In this document: positions 30,211 to 42,055 of the stretch, piece after piece
Layout: each line of letters opens with the position of its first letter
Position numbering within the stretch: the stretch's first letter is position 1
NCBI GenBank assembly: GCA_951799405.1
Contig: OX637342.1
Location: 15,237,298 to 15,301,297 of the forward strand
Origin: Agapetus fuscipes
Lineage: Eukaryota; Arthropoda; Insecta; Trichoptera; Glossosomatidae
DNA length: 64,000 nucleotides
Direction of reading: 5' to 3'
The notes under the pieces: model-generated
Database searches by the model: none
What the model was told of the DNA's origin: nothing
Seen by the model: only the letters and a program-made list of their open reading frames with translations
Translations under genes and position numbers: made by a program

Positions 30211-31644
30211 CATTGTGTTTGGTAGGATGTTCTAGTAAAGTCTCGCGTGTAACTATTCTCAATCTTTCGAGAATGTTCTTTATTCTTACTATAAAATAGG
30301 AATCAAAGCTCTCTGTAGCTTTAGAAGTCAACAAACCGTTGTATTGTGCAGTTGTAAAGTGACTCTATATCTCTACCGAATATGAAATAAATCGCCGGAG
30401 TTTTGATTAAATTGAACCAGCTTTCAAACATAACTATATTGAGAATACGTTTTTTTGTATAGTTTTGCTTTTAATAGCTTAATTTTTTTCACCCTGAAAA
30501 AATCTCTGACACTTTTCTAATTCCTTTGATATAAACTAGTCTTTTATGGCACCGAGCCAGAATTCTCTTCATGCATATTTAAAGTGACTTCGATGGCATC
30601 ATTGACCGATAACCCTTCAGTTTTTTTGGAAAGGGTAAAAATATTCAGCTCACTTTGGTCTAATTATTAAAGTGATAAAAGCACGTAGGACTCAAATCAG
30701 AAATGCCTCCTGAGGACGTTGGATAAAGCATCTAATGCGTTTGTTAGTTTTAAAGTTTTTTTCATAAAAAAAATATATTGTGGTAAAAGTGAGAAATAAA
30801 GGAAGACGTGCATTAGAAAAGTAGAAACCAAAATCAACCAGAGCCTGGTTCATACAACTCATACGACGCTCTCATCTCTGACTTACATTTTGTTGTAAAC
30901 TGTCATTTACCATACGTCGTATTTTTTTATTTATTTCCAATATCATACATGCATTGTTTAAGCCAGTTTTTAAAATGCTAAAAATTATTGGGATCTAGGG
31001 CCGTTTTTAAGTTATTTTACTTTGCACATAAAAAATAAACTTTGATTACAATTAAATATTTTGGTACTTAGTGACCTATTTAATAGATACTCGTATATGT
31101 TTTTCACCGTACGTAATAAAGGTAAAAAAAAATATTCTTATTTTGTGCACCTCCAAGTTAAAATAAACACGGTTATTACAAAATGAATTTTATGACGTAA
31201 ATGTTCATTTGAACTATGCAGACATTTTGTTTGGAAATTTTTCCGCACAATAAAATCGTGCTTCCATAAACCATTTGATTTCATAAGCAAGTCGTAAAAT
31301 TGTGACTGTCTGTACCCCGAGTATTAAACACTACATTAAAACTCAACCGAAGCGTTTTACCTACAAATGTATAAAAACTCAAACTCTCTTTAGAGGTGCT
31401 GTTTTAGTTGCAATACTTTTTGTTGAGTTGTTTACGTGGGGCGTACGTGGATAATGCGAAATTTTTATTGCAAAACTTGTTTACTTTCGATTTCACTCGG
31501 AGACTGTAAAATTATTCCTGTATGAATGAAGTGCCTGCGATTGTATCTGCTTCCTGAAACATTTTATTGCATTACTTGTGAATACTTTTACGAACCCTAA
31601 ATCCTACAGTTTTTGTACATCAGAAAGAAAAAAAAAATAAAAGT

Positions 31645-31963
31645 GAAATTGGTTTTATGATTTAGTTTTTTATGTCCATGTATATATTGTTATTTATTGA
31701 TTTAAAAAAAAAATGTAATTTGTCATGTATGTTCCTTGACTTATAGGTTGTTATGCGGCTGACCACCCATACTGTAAAAAATTGGTTCACTTTGCCAATG
31801 TCACCCCTGTTTCAGGGATGGACGGCGAGAGTTGCAAGGCTTATGTTCATTTGAGATTGGGTTTTTATTTGTAAGTACACATTCCGCATTTGTAAGCGCG
31901 AACTACACTTGTTGGTTTGTGGGCATACATCTGAGAGCTTTAAATGAATATATCCTTGCAACC
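31645..31963 (+). repeat. RTE-tail copy with UTR
   Basis: TTTTATGTCCATGTATATAT, CCTTGACTTATAGGTTGTTA, CACCCCTGTTTCAGGGATGG, CATTTGTAAGCGCGAACTAC and TGAATATATCCTTGCAAC. It then joins a second copy without its usual terminal repeat. Confidence 0.7.
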
Positions 31964-32164
31964 TTTGCACTTTGCCATTGTCACTCCTGTTTCAAGGAAG
32001 GACGAGCTGCAGGGTGTATGCCCATTTGAGATTTGGTTTTTATGTTGTAGGTCCACATGCGGCATGTGTTAGCGCGAAATTATACATATCTGCTTGTGGG
32101 AATGCATTTAATATAAATCTTAAATGATATATATATATTTGCAGCTTAGATTAGATTAGATTAG
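31964..32164 (+). repeat. RTE-tail copy, second subfamily
   Basis: CACTTTGCCATTGTCACTCC, GGACGAGCTGCAGGGTGTAT, TGTAGGTCCACATGCGGCAT, and a GCAGCTTAGATTAGATTAGA end. The last 118 bases are almost identical to the insert at 10205-10322. Confidence 0.7.
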
Positions 32165-32379
32165 AAGAAACATGGCTCGATAGCCCATAATTAAGTTTTT
32201 CTTGTTTATCGGGAATATTTCATCTTAAAACGACAAATCATCTCCTAAGGAGGATGAACTAATTAGTAAGATAAACTTAAAAACATCACGGGGAACCATA
32301 TGTTTAAGGATTAAAAAATAAATAATAATAACAGAAAAAAACTCAGTAAGGCTGATGAACAGATACTAGACTTGAAACA

Positions 32380-32645
32380 TCTCCTAAAGTGACTGTTGTC
32401 GGCAATCTCTTAAACCGCATGTGGAAATTGGTTCCATGCCCTTGGATCCGCTTCTGCAAAAGCTCGTTCACCAAACACTGTTGCAAATTTTCACAAAGGC
32501 TCATTGACCGATATTATGGTTTTACTTTCCGCCGAGTATAAAGTCGGTTGTCAGCTATTCAAACCAGTTTGCTAGATGCAATGGCGTGCAAAAGGACTCA
32601 AAATCCTCCTCATACCCGTCCTGTGTGTATGTGTCAGAAGGACCC
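32380..32645 (-). pseudogene. CR1-like LINE C-terminal relic
   Basis: The minus strand encodes VFGERAFAEADPRAWNQFPH and VKTIISVNEP-like peptides with intervening stops. This is the FGxRAF..xxPxxWNxxP signature of CR1/L2 RT C-termini, different in sequence from La. The plus-strand frame at 32548-32781 is antisense to it in part. Confidence 0.5.
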
Positions 32646-33458
32646 ACTCATGCAAAGCTATATTTGTAATTCCTCAAGTAGTGGAAGGCCTTCCCGGGAA
32701 AAAAGCAGCGGTGCGACAGAACAAGAACCTCTAGGTCAGAGGCGTGCCCATGACTCCAAAAGCAAGTGTTGGGACTTTTAAGCTCTATAAGCGTGACTGA
32801 TTGGCGATGAGAGGCTGGCGCGTGCTTAGGGTAAAAGCAAATTCATTTCGGAATAAATATTTGCTCCCATTCCTTGAAATAACTCATTTGAAATTGACTG
32901 AAGTGCTAACTATGGCTCCAATCGAACTTAAAGTTGAAATTTCAAATTGCAATATCAAACTTAAACGTTTTTTTTTTCCCATATATTGCCTACCTATTAG
33001 GCGCATGTGCCTGTATGGGATGCACGCTCCTGATGAGAGGGGATGGAGGCAACTCCACTAAAAGTTCAAACCCCACAGCGAATTGTAACGCCAATAATAA
33101 TAATGAAATATTAATAACTTTTTTACTGTATTCTTCAACTAAAATGCATTTATTTGCATCAAAGTTGAGAGGTTATTTCGATTGAGAATGATTTCTCTCT
33201 CCCAGTTTTCAGTACCTCTAATTTCGTCTGGCGTCGCGTCGTTTCCCCATGAATAATGCAAAGAAAGAAATGCACATCGCTTGAACTTGCGAGCGGCCAT
33301 TCCGAGTTGAGGTATTTGATATTTCAAAATATGATAATACTTCATCGGAGAAATTCCGAAATACCTTTGAAGTATGATGACGTTCAGTGGATATCACGAA
33401 ATAGATGGGAACAACTTTTAGAGTTATGTACCTATTTTAAAAGTTCTTGAAAAATACT

Positions 33459-33470
33459 ATCTATTCATAT
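33459..33470 (+). repeat. Target-site duplication, left copy
   Basis: ATCTATTCATAT, repeated exactly at 38866-38877 on the other side of the I-like LINE. Confidence 0.85.
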
Positions 33471-33586
33471 ATATATTTTTTTTTTTTTTTTTGTGGCATC
33501 TCACCCTGAAGGATGTTACAGCCGTGGATTCATCTGTTAGTTGCAGGAATGTTTAAGAATTAATTTTTAACTTCTTTGTGTTGATT

Positions 33587-36500
33587 TTAGATTTTTATAC
33601 AGTTTTTAAGAATTGATTTGAACAAAATACTATTAATTTTAGAGGAATTAAGTGCCAAGAGGTGTTCTATGTTTACCGGAAATGAAATGTTTTTGAATTT
33701 GAAATAAATATCTAATGCATCTCGTAAGGGGCATCCAAAAAAAATATGATCTATAGTTTCAAGATCTTGGCCGCAGTCACAGTCCGGGGATTCGACAAGC
33801 CCCAACTTAAACAAATGGTTGTTTAGTCTGACGTGTCCAAAGCGCATACGACAGATAATGGTGATGTGGTTTCTAGACAGTCTGGCTCCAGCAAACCATG
33901 GTCCAGATGGAATGGCTCCCTGAACACCTCTATAGCGGAGGCCCTTGGAGCTCCCATGCCAAGAGGCATTCCACCTCCTAACAGCGGCACGCTCCAAGAT
34001 CCTTAGTTGGTCGCTCTCTGGGATAGAAAATCCAGACGGGGCACTCCCTTGCTGAACAGCCCGCTTGGCTAGGGAATCGGCCCCTTCATTTCCCTCAATC
34101 CCACAGTGTGCAGGGATCCACACAATCACCACATCCTTGCCCCTTTCTTCAAGTTTTAGCAGGAGTAAGCGAATATTTATAATTAATTGGTTCCTCGAAA
34201 ATATGGAAAGTGGAGATGCCAAGCAGTTAATGAGGGAGAGGGAGTCGGAGAAAATTATAAAGCGATGTTCATTTAATGTTATAGAAGAGCGCAATGCTTT
34301 TTCCATGGCAAAACATTCAGCCGTGTAGACAGAGGCCTCCGGGGGTAATTTGAATCCCGACTCGATATCGAGTATGGGGATTACAAATGCAGAGCCACTG
34401 TTCCCGTCTGGAGTTAATTTAGAACCGTCTGTAAAAATGTGAGTGTGATCAGGCCATTTTTCTCTCACATATGAGTTGAATGTCTCATTATAGTCTTCAT
34501 GAACTTTATTGCAGCTCTTGTTCAATCCAATGTTTTCAACAATGTGGGGAAGTTTTTGCAGAGCTTTGATTGGCACATTGTAGACGGGAGAAGGGAAGAG
34601 AAATTTAGGTCCTTTATATGTATTTGTTATGGTAGAATACGCTACACATAAAACAGGGTTACGTTTTTTTGCCCAGTATCTGTTTTAGTCATAAGATTGT
34701 GTTAACTTGACTATATTGTTAAAGAGAGGATGGTTAAGATAGCTTATGCGTTTGAGAAGAAATCTCTCTGCAAGGTATCGCCTCCTAATGGGTATTGGCA
34801 TCTCGCAACATTCTACTTGTAGAGCATTGATAGGAGTCGACTGCATAGCGCCAACAATAAGCCTAAGACATTTAGACTGCACTCTTTCCAGTTTAGTTTC
34901 CAGGTGAATAGGGAGAGAATCTAATATAAAACAGGCGTAATCAAGATGGCAACGAATCAGAGCGTTGTATATATTTCTCATGGTGGATGGATGAGAGCCC
35001 CACGAGACCCCTGCAATTGCCCGTAGTATATTTGTGTTCTGTTCGCACTAAGTCGTTATTGAGTTAATGAATTGTGCCCAAGATAATTTCCTATCTATGT
35101 TGACTCCCAGGAATTTTATCTCTTCAACTTGGGGGATATGAAAACCGTTAAGGTAGATTGACACAGTTGGATTCTTGTGTTTTCTGGAGAAAACTAGAAT
35201 CTTTGATTTATGCGGGGAAATGTTCAGCGAATGTGCTAATAACCAGTTGTTTAGTTTGTTAAGCGAAACGGATAATGTGTTAACGGCTTTATCAATATTT
35301 TTATTTGCGGCGTACATGACTATGTCGTCTGCATATTGTATTAAGTTGCAATCCTGGTGCATGCCGTTTTGGATGTCATAGCAGTATGCGTTGAAGAGGA
35401 GTGGGCTTAGCACAGAGCCTTGTGGTAGACCCTTCCAGGTTGTTCTAGTAATTTCTTCTTGATCGTTCTTAACGACAATTTTTCTATCAATTAACAAGTT
35501 AAATATTACTTTTGCTAAAGGGACTGGAATAGATAATTCTATTAGTTTGTTATACAACATATAGAGGCAGACGTTATCATACGCGGCGTCAATGTCTAAA
35601 AACGCTGCTACAACAAATTCTTTCTTAGAGAACCCGAGTTGGATATCTGTAACAAGGGTACATATATTATCTATGCAGCTGAGTGACCTTCGGAAACCGA
35701 ATTGGTATTTAGGCAGGAGAATATTCTTCTCCAAAAACCATTCAACCCGTGTTTTAATAAGGTGCTCGAGTACCTTCGCTATGCAGGAGGACAATGCTAT
35801 GGGCCGATACGATGATCCAAGAGTCGGATCTCTTCCTGGTTTCGGGATTGGGACAACTAGTTGGTACTTCCATTCATGGGGAATGGAAGCCTGAGATAAG
35901 GTCTGATTGTATATATTAAGTAGAAATTTGAGATATGACTCGGGAAGTTTCCTTATGACAGCGTATGGGATTAAATCAAGACCGGGCGAAGAGTTTTTAG
36001 TCTTGCTCAGAGATAATTTAAGCTCGTCCAACGTAAAAGCGTTGATCTTGTGTATATTATTATCAACAACCATTGGCTGAGCCTCAAGGGGTGTCTCAGT
36101 AGAGTTTGGAACGTACAGTGGAGCCAGAGATCTAACAAATTCCGGTAGCCACGTACTAGTGTGCTGGAGCTGGCGAGGGGGAACCATTGAGCCTCTAAAA
36201 CGTTTAATCATATTCCATACGTATGATGAAGGTGAATTTGGGGATAGAGAGGAGCAAAATTTACTCCACCCATCTCGTTTCTTCTGTCTCAGTATTTTTT
36301 TGGTTTTTGCTTGAACGGCTTTTGCATCCAGGAAGTTCTCCATAGACATATCTAATTTATATTTCAGCATAGCTTTTTTCCGTGTTTCAATCAATTGATC
36401 ACACTCCCCATCCCACCATGGAGTGTATTTTCTTGGCTTCATACCTCCTGTTTTCTTAGGAATTGCTTCATTAGCTGCCTTTTGGATTATTTGAAAGAAG

Positions 36501-37312
36501 TTATTGTAGTTATTTTGAACAGAAGCATTTTTGTTGAAAGACTTTTCAATATTGCTGATCTCACTCTCCAATGTTTCTATAAACCTACCCCAGTCAGCCT
36601 TGTGTATGTTGTAAAGGCTTCGGTAGCTCTTTGAGGTGTCATGATGAGAGTTTGTCCTAATAGATAAGATTATAGGGAAGTGATCACTGGATAATGAGTC
36701 GTATGTTATCATCCAATCCACGATGCTCGCCAGCTCTTTAGTGCATAGGGACAGGTCCAACGCACTTTGATTCTGGTTCGCTGGTGCCAGCCTAGTAGCA
36801 GAGCCATCATTAAGGATGCACATGTCATGGGCATCAATAAAGTTTAACAGTCGGTTTCCTGCACTATTTGTATTATGGCAGCCCCATACTGGGCTATGCG
36901 CGTTAAAATCTCCAAGGAGGAAGAAAGAGGGGGGGAGAAGATGGATTATAGAATCCCAGTAATATTTATCAAATCCAGTATCCGGAGGGATATACAGGGA
37001 AACAAATCCTATGTTGTTTACTATTATGGCAACAACTTCTAGAAGTGGATTGTAAGGTAAGCTAATTTGTGTGAAAGTGAGGGCTGAACACACCAGCAGT
37101 GCTGCCCCACCCCCCCTTCCCTCCATTCTATCGCACCTTACACACGAATACCCTGGTATATTGAAGGTGAAGTGTGGCCTTATCCAGGTTTCTGATATTG
37201 CGGCAATTTGAATTTTGTGATTGTTTAAAAGGTATAAAATATCTGGTTTATTGCTTATAGCACTACGTGCATTCCACTGTAGAACAGAGATGACTCTATT
37301 GGATCTATTCAT
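33587..37312 (-). pseudogene. I-group ORF2: endonuclease-RT-RNase H, two stops
   Basis: One reading frame of 1242 codons interrupted only by TAG at 35048-35050 and TAA at 34685-34687. I checked that the three open segments share a frame. The start is the ATG at 37310-37312, overlapping the ORF1 stop. The APE endonuclease occupies about residues 8-220 (SETW with E41, GDFNAH 134-139, SDHFPI 209-214). The RT spans about 430-750, with palm motif A LDIDAAYD (572-579), GLPQGSVLSP and catalytic YADD (660-663). After the two stops comes RNase H in the last third, with TDGSK, AECFAMEKAL, FSDSLSLI and PAHCGIEGNEGADSLA holding the D-E-D-H-D set. A CDCG..HIFFGCP zinc-like motif is near the end. The enzyme would nick target DNA and reverse-transcribe its RNA. 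All catalytic motifs are intact here, so the element died recently. Confidence 0.9.
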
Positions 37313-38613
37313 TTCTGTACAGTGGAGTCAGATCCAGATTTAATTGCAGAGGAAGGTATAATGTCAAGTGGAGAATCACTGTTAATATTTGTCAAAAGGT
37401 AAGTAAAAATTTGGGACATCAGCTTAATAATCTGTGAGTTTTGTAGGAGTTCGGGAATTGGCAGATTTGTAGATGATGAAGGTGAGGTGTTGGGAGCTTC
37501 ACTCCTTGTGGTGGGTAGACCACAGCCATTTTTTGAGGAATGTAGCTGTCCATTTGGGTACATCAAAAGAGTTTTAATATCATCGTGGTCTATGTGGTCT
37601 ATATTTGAGCGAAATGAGTGTTGTTTCGGTTTCTGAAATATTGTTTTTTTGTGGCCAGCTTGGGCAGAGACTGCTTCGCTAAATGTTTTTTTTAATGGGA
37701 GTGTTTTTTGGGAAGCCTGAATAAAGGAGATTCCCTCAGATGCCATAATGTGCCTTATGCCCTTTTGCCTCTGTAGCTCCGGACATGAGATGCTTGTAGA
37801 TGCGTGTTCTCCTTTGCAGTTCACACATATTGTTGGGTGGGTATCATTTGTATTGTTACAGGTAGCACTTTCGTGACCTTCGCCGCATTTCGCACATCTT
37901 GGTAAATTTTGGCAAAATTTATGGGTATGCCCATATCTTAGGCATTTATGGCAGATATAGGATGGAGGAACGTATAATTCTACTTTTATTGAATTGTAAA
38001 AAAGGTAGACATGTTCTGGGAGACTTTGACCTTCAAATGTTAAAAGGACAGTAGTTGAAGGTACCCACTCCGTTTTTCCGTCAATGGTTGTTCTTCTATT
38101 GAGGCGTCTCATCTTAACGACCTTGCCACATGATGATGGAACTTCAATACCCCCGCAAACGTCCTCACTCGTTAGGTCTGTGGGGATTCCTCTGATGAGA
38201 CCACTTTTATAAAGCCTATAGTTTGGGATGTATGCTTTCAGATTGTTGATAGATAGCACTTCCGATTTTAAAAATAGATTTGCGTGCTTTGTAGTTGAAA
38301 AGGATACTGTGATTCTGCGACCTCCATCCGCCTTCACTCCACCAGAAGTTATACCTTCCATTTTGGTCTTAGAAAGAATATTCCCCAACACCATGGGGTG
38401 CACTCTTTTCCCCTTTGTAGTGCTCTCTACCGTTACTATAAAAGGTGGAAGGGCCGTGGGAGGGTAGCTTCCCTCGCCAGCAGACACTCCTGGCTGCTCA
38501 GCGGACTCCGAAGACGCCGGGCCATCACTCATATTTGATAAATCTACTTTTTTCCTCTTGGCTGAGACCCTGTCAGGTGGCATTGGATTCTCAATATCAG
38601 GCGGTTTACTCAT
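37309..38613 (-). CDS. I-group ORF1: Gag-like zinc-knuckle protein
   Basis: 434 residues, uninterrupted. The low-complexity N-terminus (1-55) has an SAKRKKVDL basic patch. A region of about 58-215 resembles the nucleic-acid-binding fold of LINE Gag proteins (order VHPM.. GGRRITVSF.. YKSGLIRGIP). Three CCHC knuckles follow: C221-x2-C-x4-H-x4-C234, C240-x2-C-x3-H-x4-C, and C263-x2-C-x3-H-x6-C277. The C-terminal 100 residues are Ser/Thr-rich. Such proteins bind the element RNA and form the ribonucleoprotein. The start is the first Met after stops in the 5' UTR. The stop overlaps the ORF2 start by ATGA. Confidence 0.88.
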   Translation of the reverse strand: MSKPPDIENPMPPDRVSAKRKKVDLSNMSDGPASSESAEQPGVSAGEGSYPPTALPPFIVTVESTTKGKRVHPMVLGNILSKTKMEGITSGGVKADGGRRITVSFSTTKHANLFLKSEVLSINNLKAYIPNYRLYKSGLIRGIPTDLTSEDVCGGIEVPSSCGKVVKMRRLNRRTTIDGKTEWVPSTTVLLTFEGQSLPEHVYLFYNSIKVELYVPPSYICHKCLRYGHTHKFCQNLPRCAKCGEGHESATCNNTNDTHPTICVNCKGEHASTSISCPELQRQKGIRHIMASEGISFIQASQKTLPLKKTFSEAVSAQAGHKKTIFQKPKQHSFRSNIDHIDHDDIKTLLMYPNGQLHSSKNGCGLPTTRSEAPNTSPSSSTNLPIPELLQNSQIIKLMSQIFTYLLTNINSDSPLDIIPSSAIKSGSDSTVQK

Positions 38614-38865
38614 ATTGAATTTTATGTAGGTATGTGTAGGTAGGAAATTATTAGATTAGCAAAATATTTCACAAAAACACAACTAATTCACAGATATTTT
38701 GAACAGTTCACAAAACACAGAACTTTATTCACATTTAGAGAAATTAAACTTAATTGTGAGAAAGAACAAAAAACAAAAACATAAGTATATTTAACGAATA
38801 TTGTATTTGTACGTAGAGAGAATAATAAGACACGTCCGTTCAGCTTGCGAGCTCGCGTGAGAGTC
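38614..38865 (-). promoter_or_regulatory. 5' UTR of the I-group LINE (probable internal promoter)
   Basis: 250 bases between the element's 5' end (minus strand TGACTCTCACGCGAGCTCGC) and ORF1. I-type elements carry an internal Pol II promoter in this position. Here I can only point to the GC-rich first 40 bases followed by A/T-rich leader, so the promoter role is inferred. Confidence 0.4.
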
Positions 38866-38877
38866 ATCTATTCATAT
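38866..38877 (+). repeat. Target-site duplication, right copy
   Basis: ATCTATTCATAT, identical to 33459-33470. Confidence 0.85.
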
Positions 38878-39189
38878 TCTATTTCTGTATTTTTGGCAAC
38901 TTGTCCTCTTGTTAGGTTTAGGTTGGAGTTACGGTCGTTTGACATATTTCCAATTATAATAACTACACAGTTTAACTTTATGATTCAAAAAATTATAAGA
39001 AAATAAAAGTGTTAATAATTATGACAAACCTAATTATAATTACTACCTTCGCTCCAAGTATTGCCGTGATTTGTGACAATTGTTATTGAAAAATTAATTA
39101 ATCCTCAGTCGTCGTGCAGAGAAAGGTTATCTTTGAATAAAATGGTAGAATAACCATACACATTTAAAGATGGAAGCTATTTAAAAAAA

Positions 39190-39716
39190 GTATAAGGTTT
39201 GAAGAATGGAATATCCAGAGTCACAATAAAAGGAGAGTCTGTATGAAGAAGGTTATGACTCTGGAGAAAATGAAAGAAGTGTGTAAGGACAGAAAGAAAT
39301 GGCGGTTAATCTGTGATATTGGCGGCTAGGGTTTTTTAAATTAGAATTTGTTTTCTGTTAGTTTTTGATGTCCATACATGTTATAATTTGTTGATTTTAA
39401 AAATGTAATTTGTTGTGTATGTTCCTTGACTTATAGGTTGGTATGCGGCTGACCACCCATGCTGTAGAAAATGGTTCACTTTGCCAATGCAACTCCTGCC
39501 ACTTTGCAACTCCTGCCGACCTTCCCTGTTTCAGGGAAGGTCGGCAGGAGTTGCAGGGTGTATTTTCATTTGAGATTCGGGTTTTTATATTGTAGGACTA
39601 CATGCGGCATGTTTAAGCGCGAAGTTAAACATGTCTGTTTTGTGAAAATGCATATAATGTGAATCTCTAATGTCACTTATATTTTGCAAATTAAATTAGA
39701 TTAGGTTAGATAAGGT
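39190..39716 (+). mobile_element. RTE-tail copy with longest ORF end
   Basis: From ATCCAGAGTCACAATAAAAG (coding: KKVMTLEKMKEVCKDRKKWR, then a stop near 39327) through the UTR GTTAGTTTTTGATGTCCATA to GTATGCGGCTGACCACCCAT, TGTAGGACTACATGCGGCAT, and the end TTAGATTAGGTTAGATAAGG. It shows that the abundant tails derive from a RTE-like LINE. It carries an extra 23-bp hairpin at 39506-39554. Confidence 0.8.
39506..39554. repeat. Perfect 23-bp hairpin inside RTE-tail
   Basis: GCAACTCCTGCCGACCTTCC plus CTG, loop TTT, then the exact reverse complement. Other copies have only the right arm (CAGGGAAGGTCGGCAAGAG). A partial direct repeat GCAACTCCTGCC also sits at 39489-39500. This pattern is expected from replication template switching. 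Confidence 0.75.
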
Positions 39717-40442
39717 TTAATATTTTTTATTTTATTTGTGACATCATATTTCGGTTTTATGCCAATTTCTCTAATCCCTTTGGTAAACATAATGTTTTTC
39801 ATGGAATAGAGAAAAGATGTAACTTCTATTTGCCATTTTTCTGCAATGTCAAACTTTAAACTGCTCTCCTGAACAATTCTGTGTATGTCGCTTATGCCCT
39901 ATTGCCTTTTAACCATCGACATTTACAATACCTTCTTGTAGCCTCAATTTTTACCTACTCTCAAGATATGTTTCTGTCCCGCTTGGCGTCTTATATTTTT
40001 TCAAAGCCTTATTTGCCTCGGGCTGACTTTTTATTTGAAAGCTTGCCTTCAAAAAGGCTCCCCGTAGACTTCATTCTGCCTCAGATGCTCTTTATGTTTA
40101 CCATGAAACCAAAACGTTTATCACAAAAAAATATATTAAAACTAAAACAACGCCTCTAGTGAGAGTATACCTTTTTTTGTTAAACTTAATTTTTGAGTTG
40201 AAACCTTAAAATTTGTTTTTTCGGTATGACACTCGTAAATTTTAATTTATCCTCAGTTGCTCTTTCATACAAACAATGGAAGACATCTGAACGATATGAT
40301 ATTAAAGAAGATGAGAAATAATACTTTATTAGCTTTTTTTATGTTCTGTATTTTTTGATGAAGGATAAAAAAATTTAGCGGCTGCTAAAAGTTACGTTTG
40401 TAGGCATATTTTATGAGGCATCCTATGAAGCATTAACATTAA

Positions 40443-40770
40443 TTTGACCGGCCCGTAGCTCAGTGGTAACACTGCGGACTAACAATGGGAAGGTTGTGGG
40501 TTCGAATCCCGGTGAAGCACAAAAAATATACCATTTATTTTTTCAAATTTGCTCTTCGCTGGGTTGAAAAAATCATAAACCTTTACCAATGACCGGTCAC
40601 CAAAGGTCCATCCAGCCTTAGGTACAGCAACTGGATCTTGCTTGAGTATTGGCGCTTTGTAGTGACGACCAAGCTCGTACACCTCTGCGGCACTAAAACA
40701 AGTGTCATAGACCCCTAGAGTCTCTAGAATCTAGGGTGTCTTCCGCACAGGATTTCTTAAAAAAAATAAT
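40443..40770 (+). mobile_element. SINE-B2, full-length copy
   Basis: ACCGGCCCGTAGCTCAGTGG (box A close to consensus), GGGTTCGAATCCC (box B), ATTTGCTCTTCGCTGGGTTG, CTTGCTTGAGTATTGGCGCT. The B2 tail is CACCTCTGCGGCACTAAAAC, GACCCCTAGAGTCTCTAGAA, TTCCGCACAGGATTTCTTAA. With boxes A and B both intact, it is among the best preserved SINE-B copies. 39720-40440 and 40800-41175 contain no recognised gene. Confidence 0.85.
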
Positions 40771-41176
40771 AAACATTTTATTTTTATGTGTGAATCTTAA
40801 ATGTTAATAAATTTGTTTCGGGTTCACTTTTTATAAAATTGCAGATGAGTTTATTTCACAGTTTTATTTTTTGACAAGTTGATTACATAATATGGTTCAC
40901 TCTGTAACTTCTGTATTGTCGGTTTCACGGCTTGCACGTTAATGGATCACTGATGCTTCAAGGCGTTATATGTGACCAAGGCCTATTCTCGCGTGTTCCT
41001 GAATACACGAGACGCCTTTAGCATCGAAGTTTCCAGAGAGTATCAGAAGTACCAACTATTCAAAGTGCCACTCACGTCTACACACAAACACATACAAAGC
41101 AAGTAAACATGCCTAGGCACACAATCACAAAAACGCACAGGCATTAACCTATACATTCGTAACAATATATTTGACT

Positions 41177-41465
41177 TGTCAGCAGTCTAGTGATTAACAC
41201 CTCTGACTCGTAAATGGAATAATATGGGTTCGAATCCCGGCGGAGCACAAAAAAATATACCATTTAAATTTTAATATATGCTCTTCGCTGGGTGAAAATT
41301 TCATATTATACCTTTACCATTTAAGGTTCATGCAGCCTTACAGCAACTGGGTCTTGCTTTAGAATAGGCGTTTTCTACAGCAACGACCAAGCTCGCAGAG
41401 GGCTCTTGAGTTGTGATACACACAAAAACAGTGCTCACCAAATAAATTAACCTAATTTTATTATT
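41177..41465 (+). mobile_element. SINE-B1 copy
   Basis: GTCAGCAGTCTAGTGATTAA, CTGACTCGTAAATGG, GGGTTCGAATCCC, then GCTCTTCGCTGGGTG and AGCAACTGGGTCTTGCTTTA. The La-type tail is GAGGGCTCTTGAGTTGTGAT, ACACACAAAAACAGTGCTCA, CCAAATAAATTAACC, followed by (TTA)n. The box A region is altered. Confidence 0.75.
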
Positions 41466-41639
41466 ATTATTATTTGAAACTCAGATTATAGATTATAGAT
41501 TATCACTTCCGTTAATACACTTGTACAGAATATTGCATCTTCATCATCATCATCAACCCAGATACATACACGAGAAAGTCACTAATTACCTCCAGCCATA
41601 TTTTCCTGGGAAGTCCTTTGACAGCGCACAAAGTGGGTA

Positions 41640-41812
41640 GATACTCGTATCGTGCTGTCAAAGAGTGCACTATACTCCGAGTACAAACCTACTTTCAAAT
41701 TTCACCAAAGCACTCACTACAAAAATAGTATTCATAACAGCACAAATAGAGAGCGTTTTAGTTTTAACTTATTTTTTGTAAACGCAGTAGTAAAGTTTGA
41801 ACGTAATACTTT
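41640..41812. repeat. MITE-2 copy
   Basis: AAAGCACTCACTAC, TAGAGAGCGTTTTAG and TTTTTTGTAAACGCAGTAG follow the MITE-2 order. An 84-residue open frame in a similar repeat at 45594 is therefore suspect. Confidence 0.3.
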
Positions 41813-42055
41813 GTGCTTGAGAGAGACATGTGACGGCTATTATGGCAAAATACTTTGTTTTGTGCCACAATGCCGTACATGCGTTTAGTGCAAATGTTTG
41901 ACGGTTTTATCGTAGAAGATTACCTTTTTAAAGTATACAAAAAATGCCACGTAACATATAGTTTTTTATATTTTTAAGTTTTTTTAGGTACAGTGTTTTT
42001 GTTTTTAAGGAATCCTGTAAGGGAGGCTCCCTAGTTTTCAGACTCTAGCAGACTT

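Larger units (their letters stand above)
33471..38865 (-). mobile_element. Full-length I-group non-LTR retrotransposon
   Basis: 5.4 kb, minus strand, with exact 12-bp target duplications on both sides and a poly(A) 3' end (plus-strand T run at 33478-33492). Layout: 5' UTR 38614-38865, ORF1 (Gag), ORF2 (endonuclease, RT, RNase H), then a short 3' UTR 33493-33586. ORF1 and ORF2 overlap in the four bases ATGA (37309-37312), a usual arrangement for termination-reinitiation. The RNase H domain and the zinc-knuckle Gag point to the I/Nimb/LOA assemblage. The exact clade is not certain. Two nonsense codons in ORF2 mark this copy as inactive. Confidence 0.9.

Noticed and set aside
35175..38467. Plus-strand frames of 68-100 residues.
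   Set aside because: Antisense shadows of the I-group ORF1 and ORF2.
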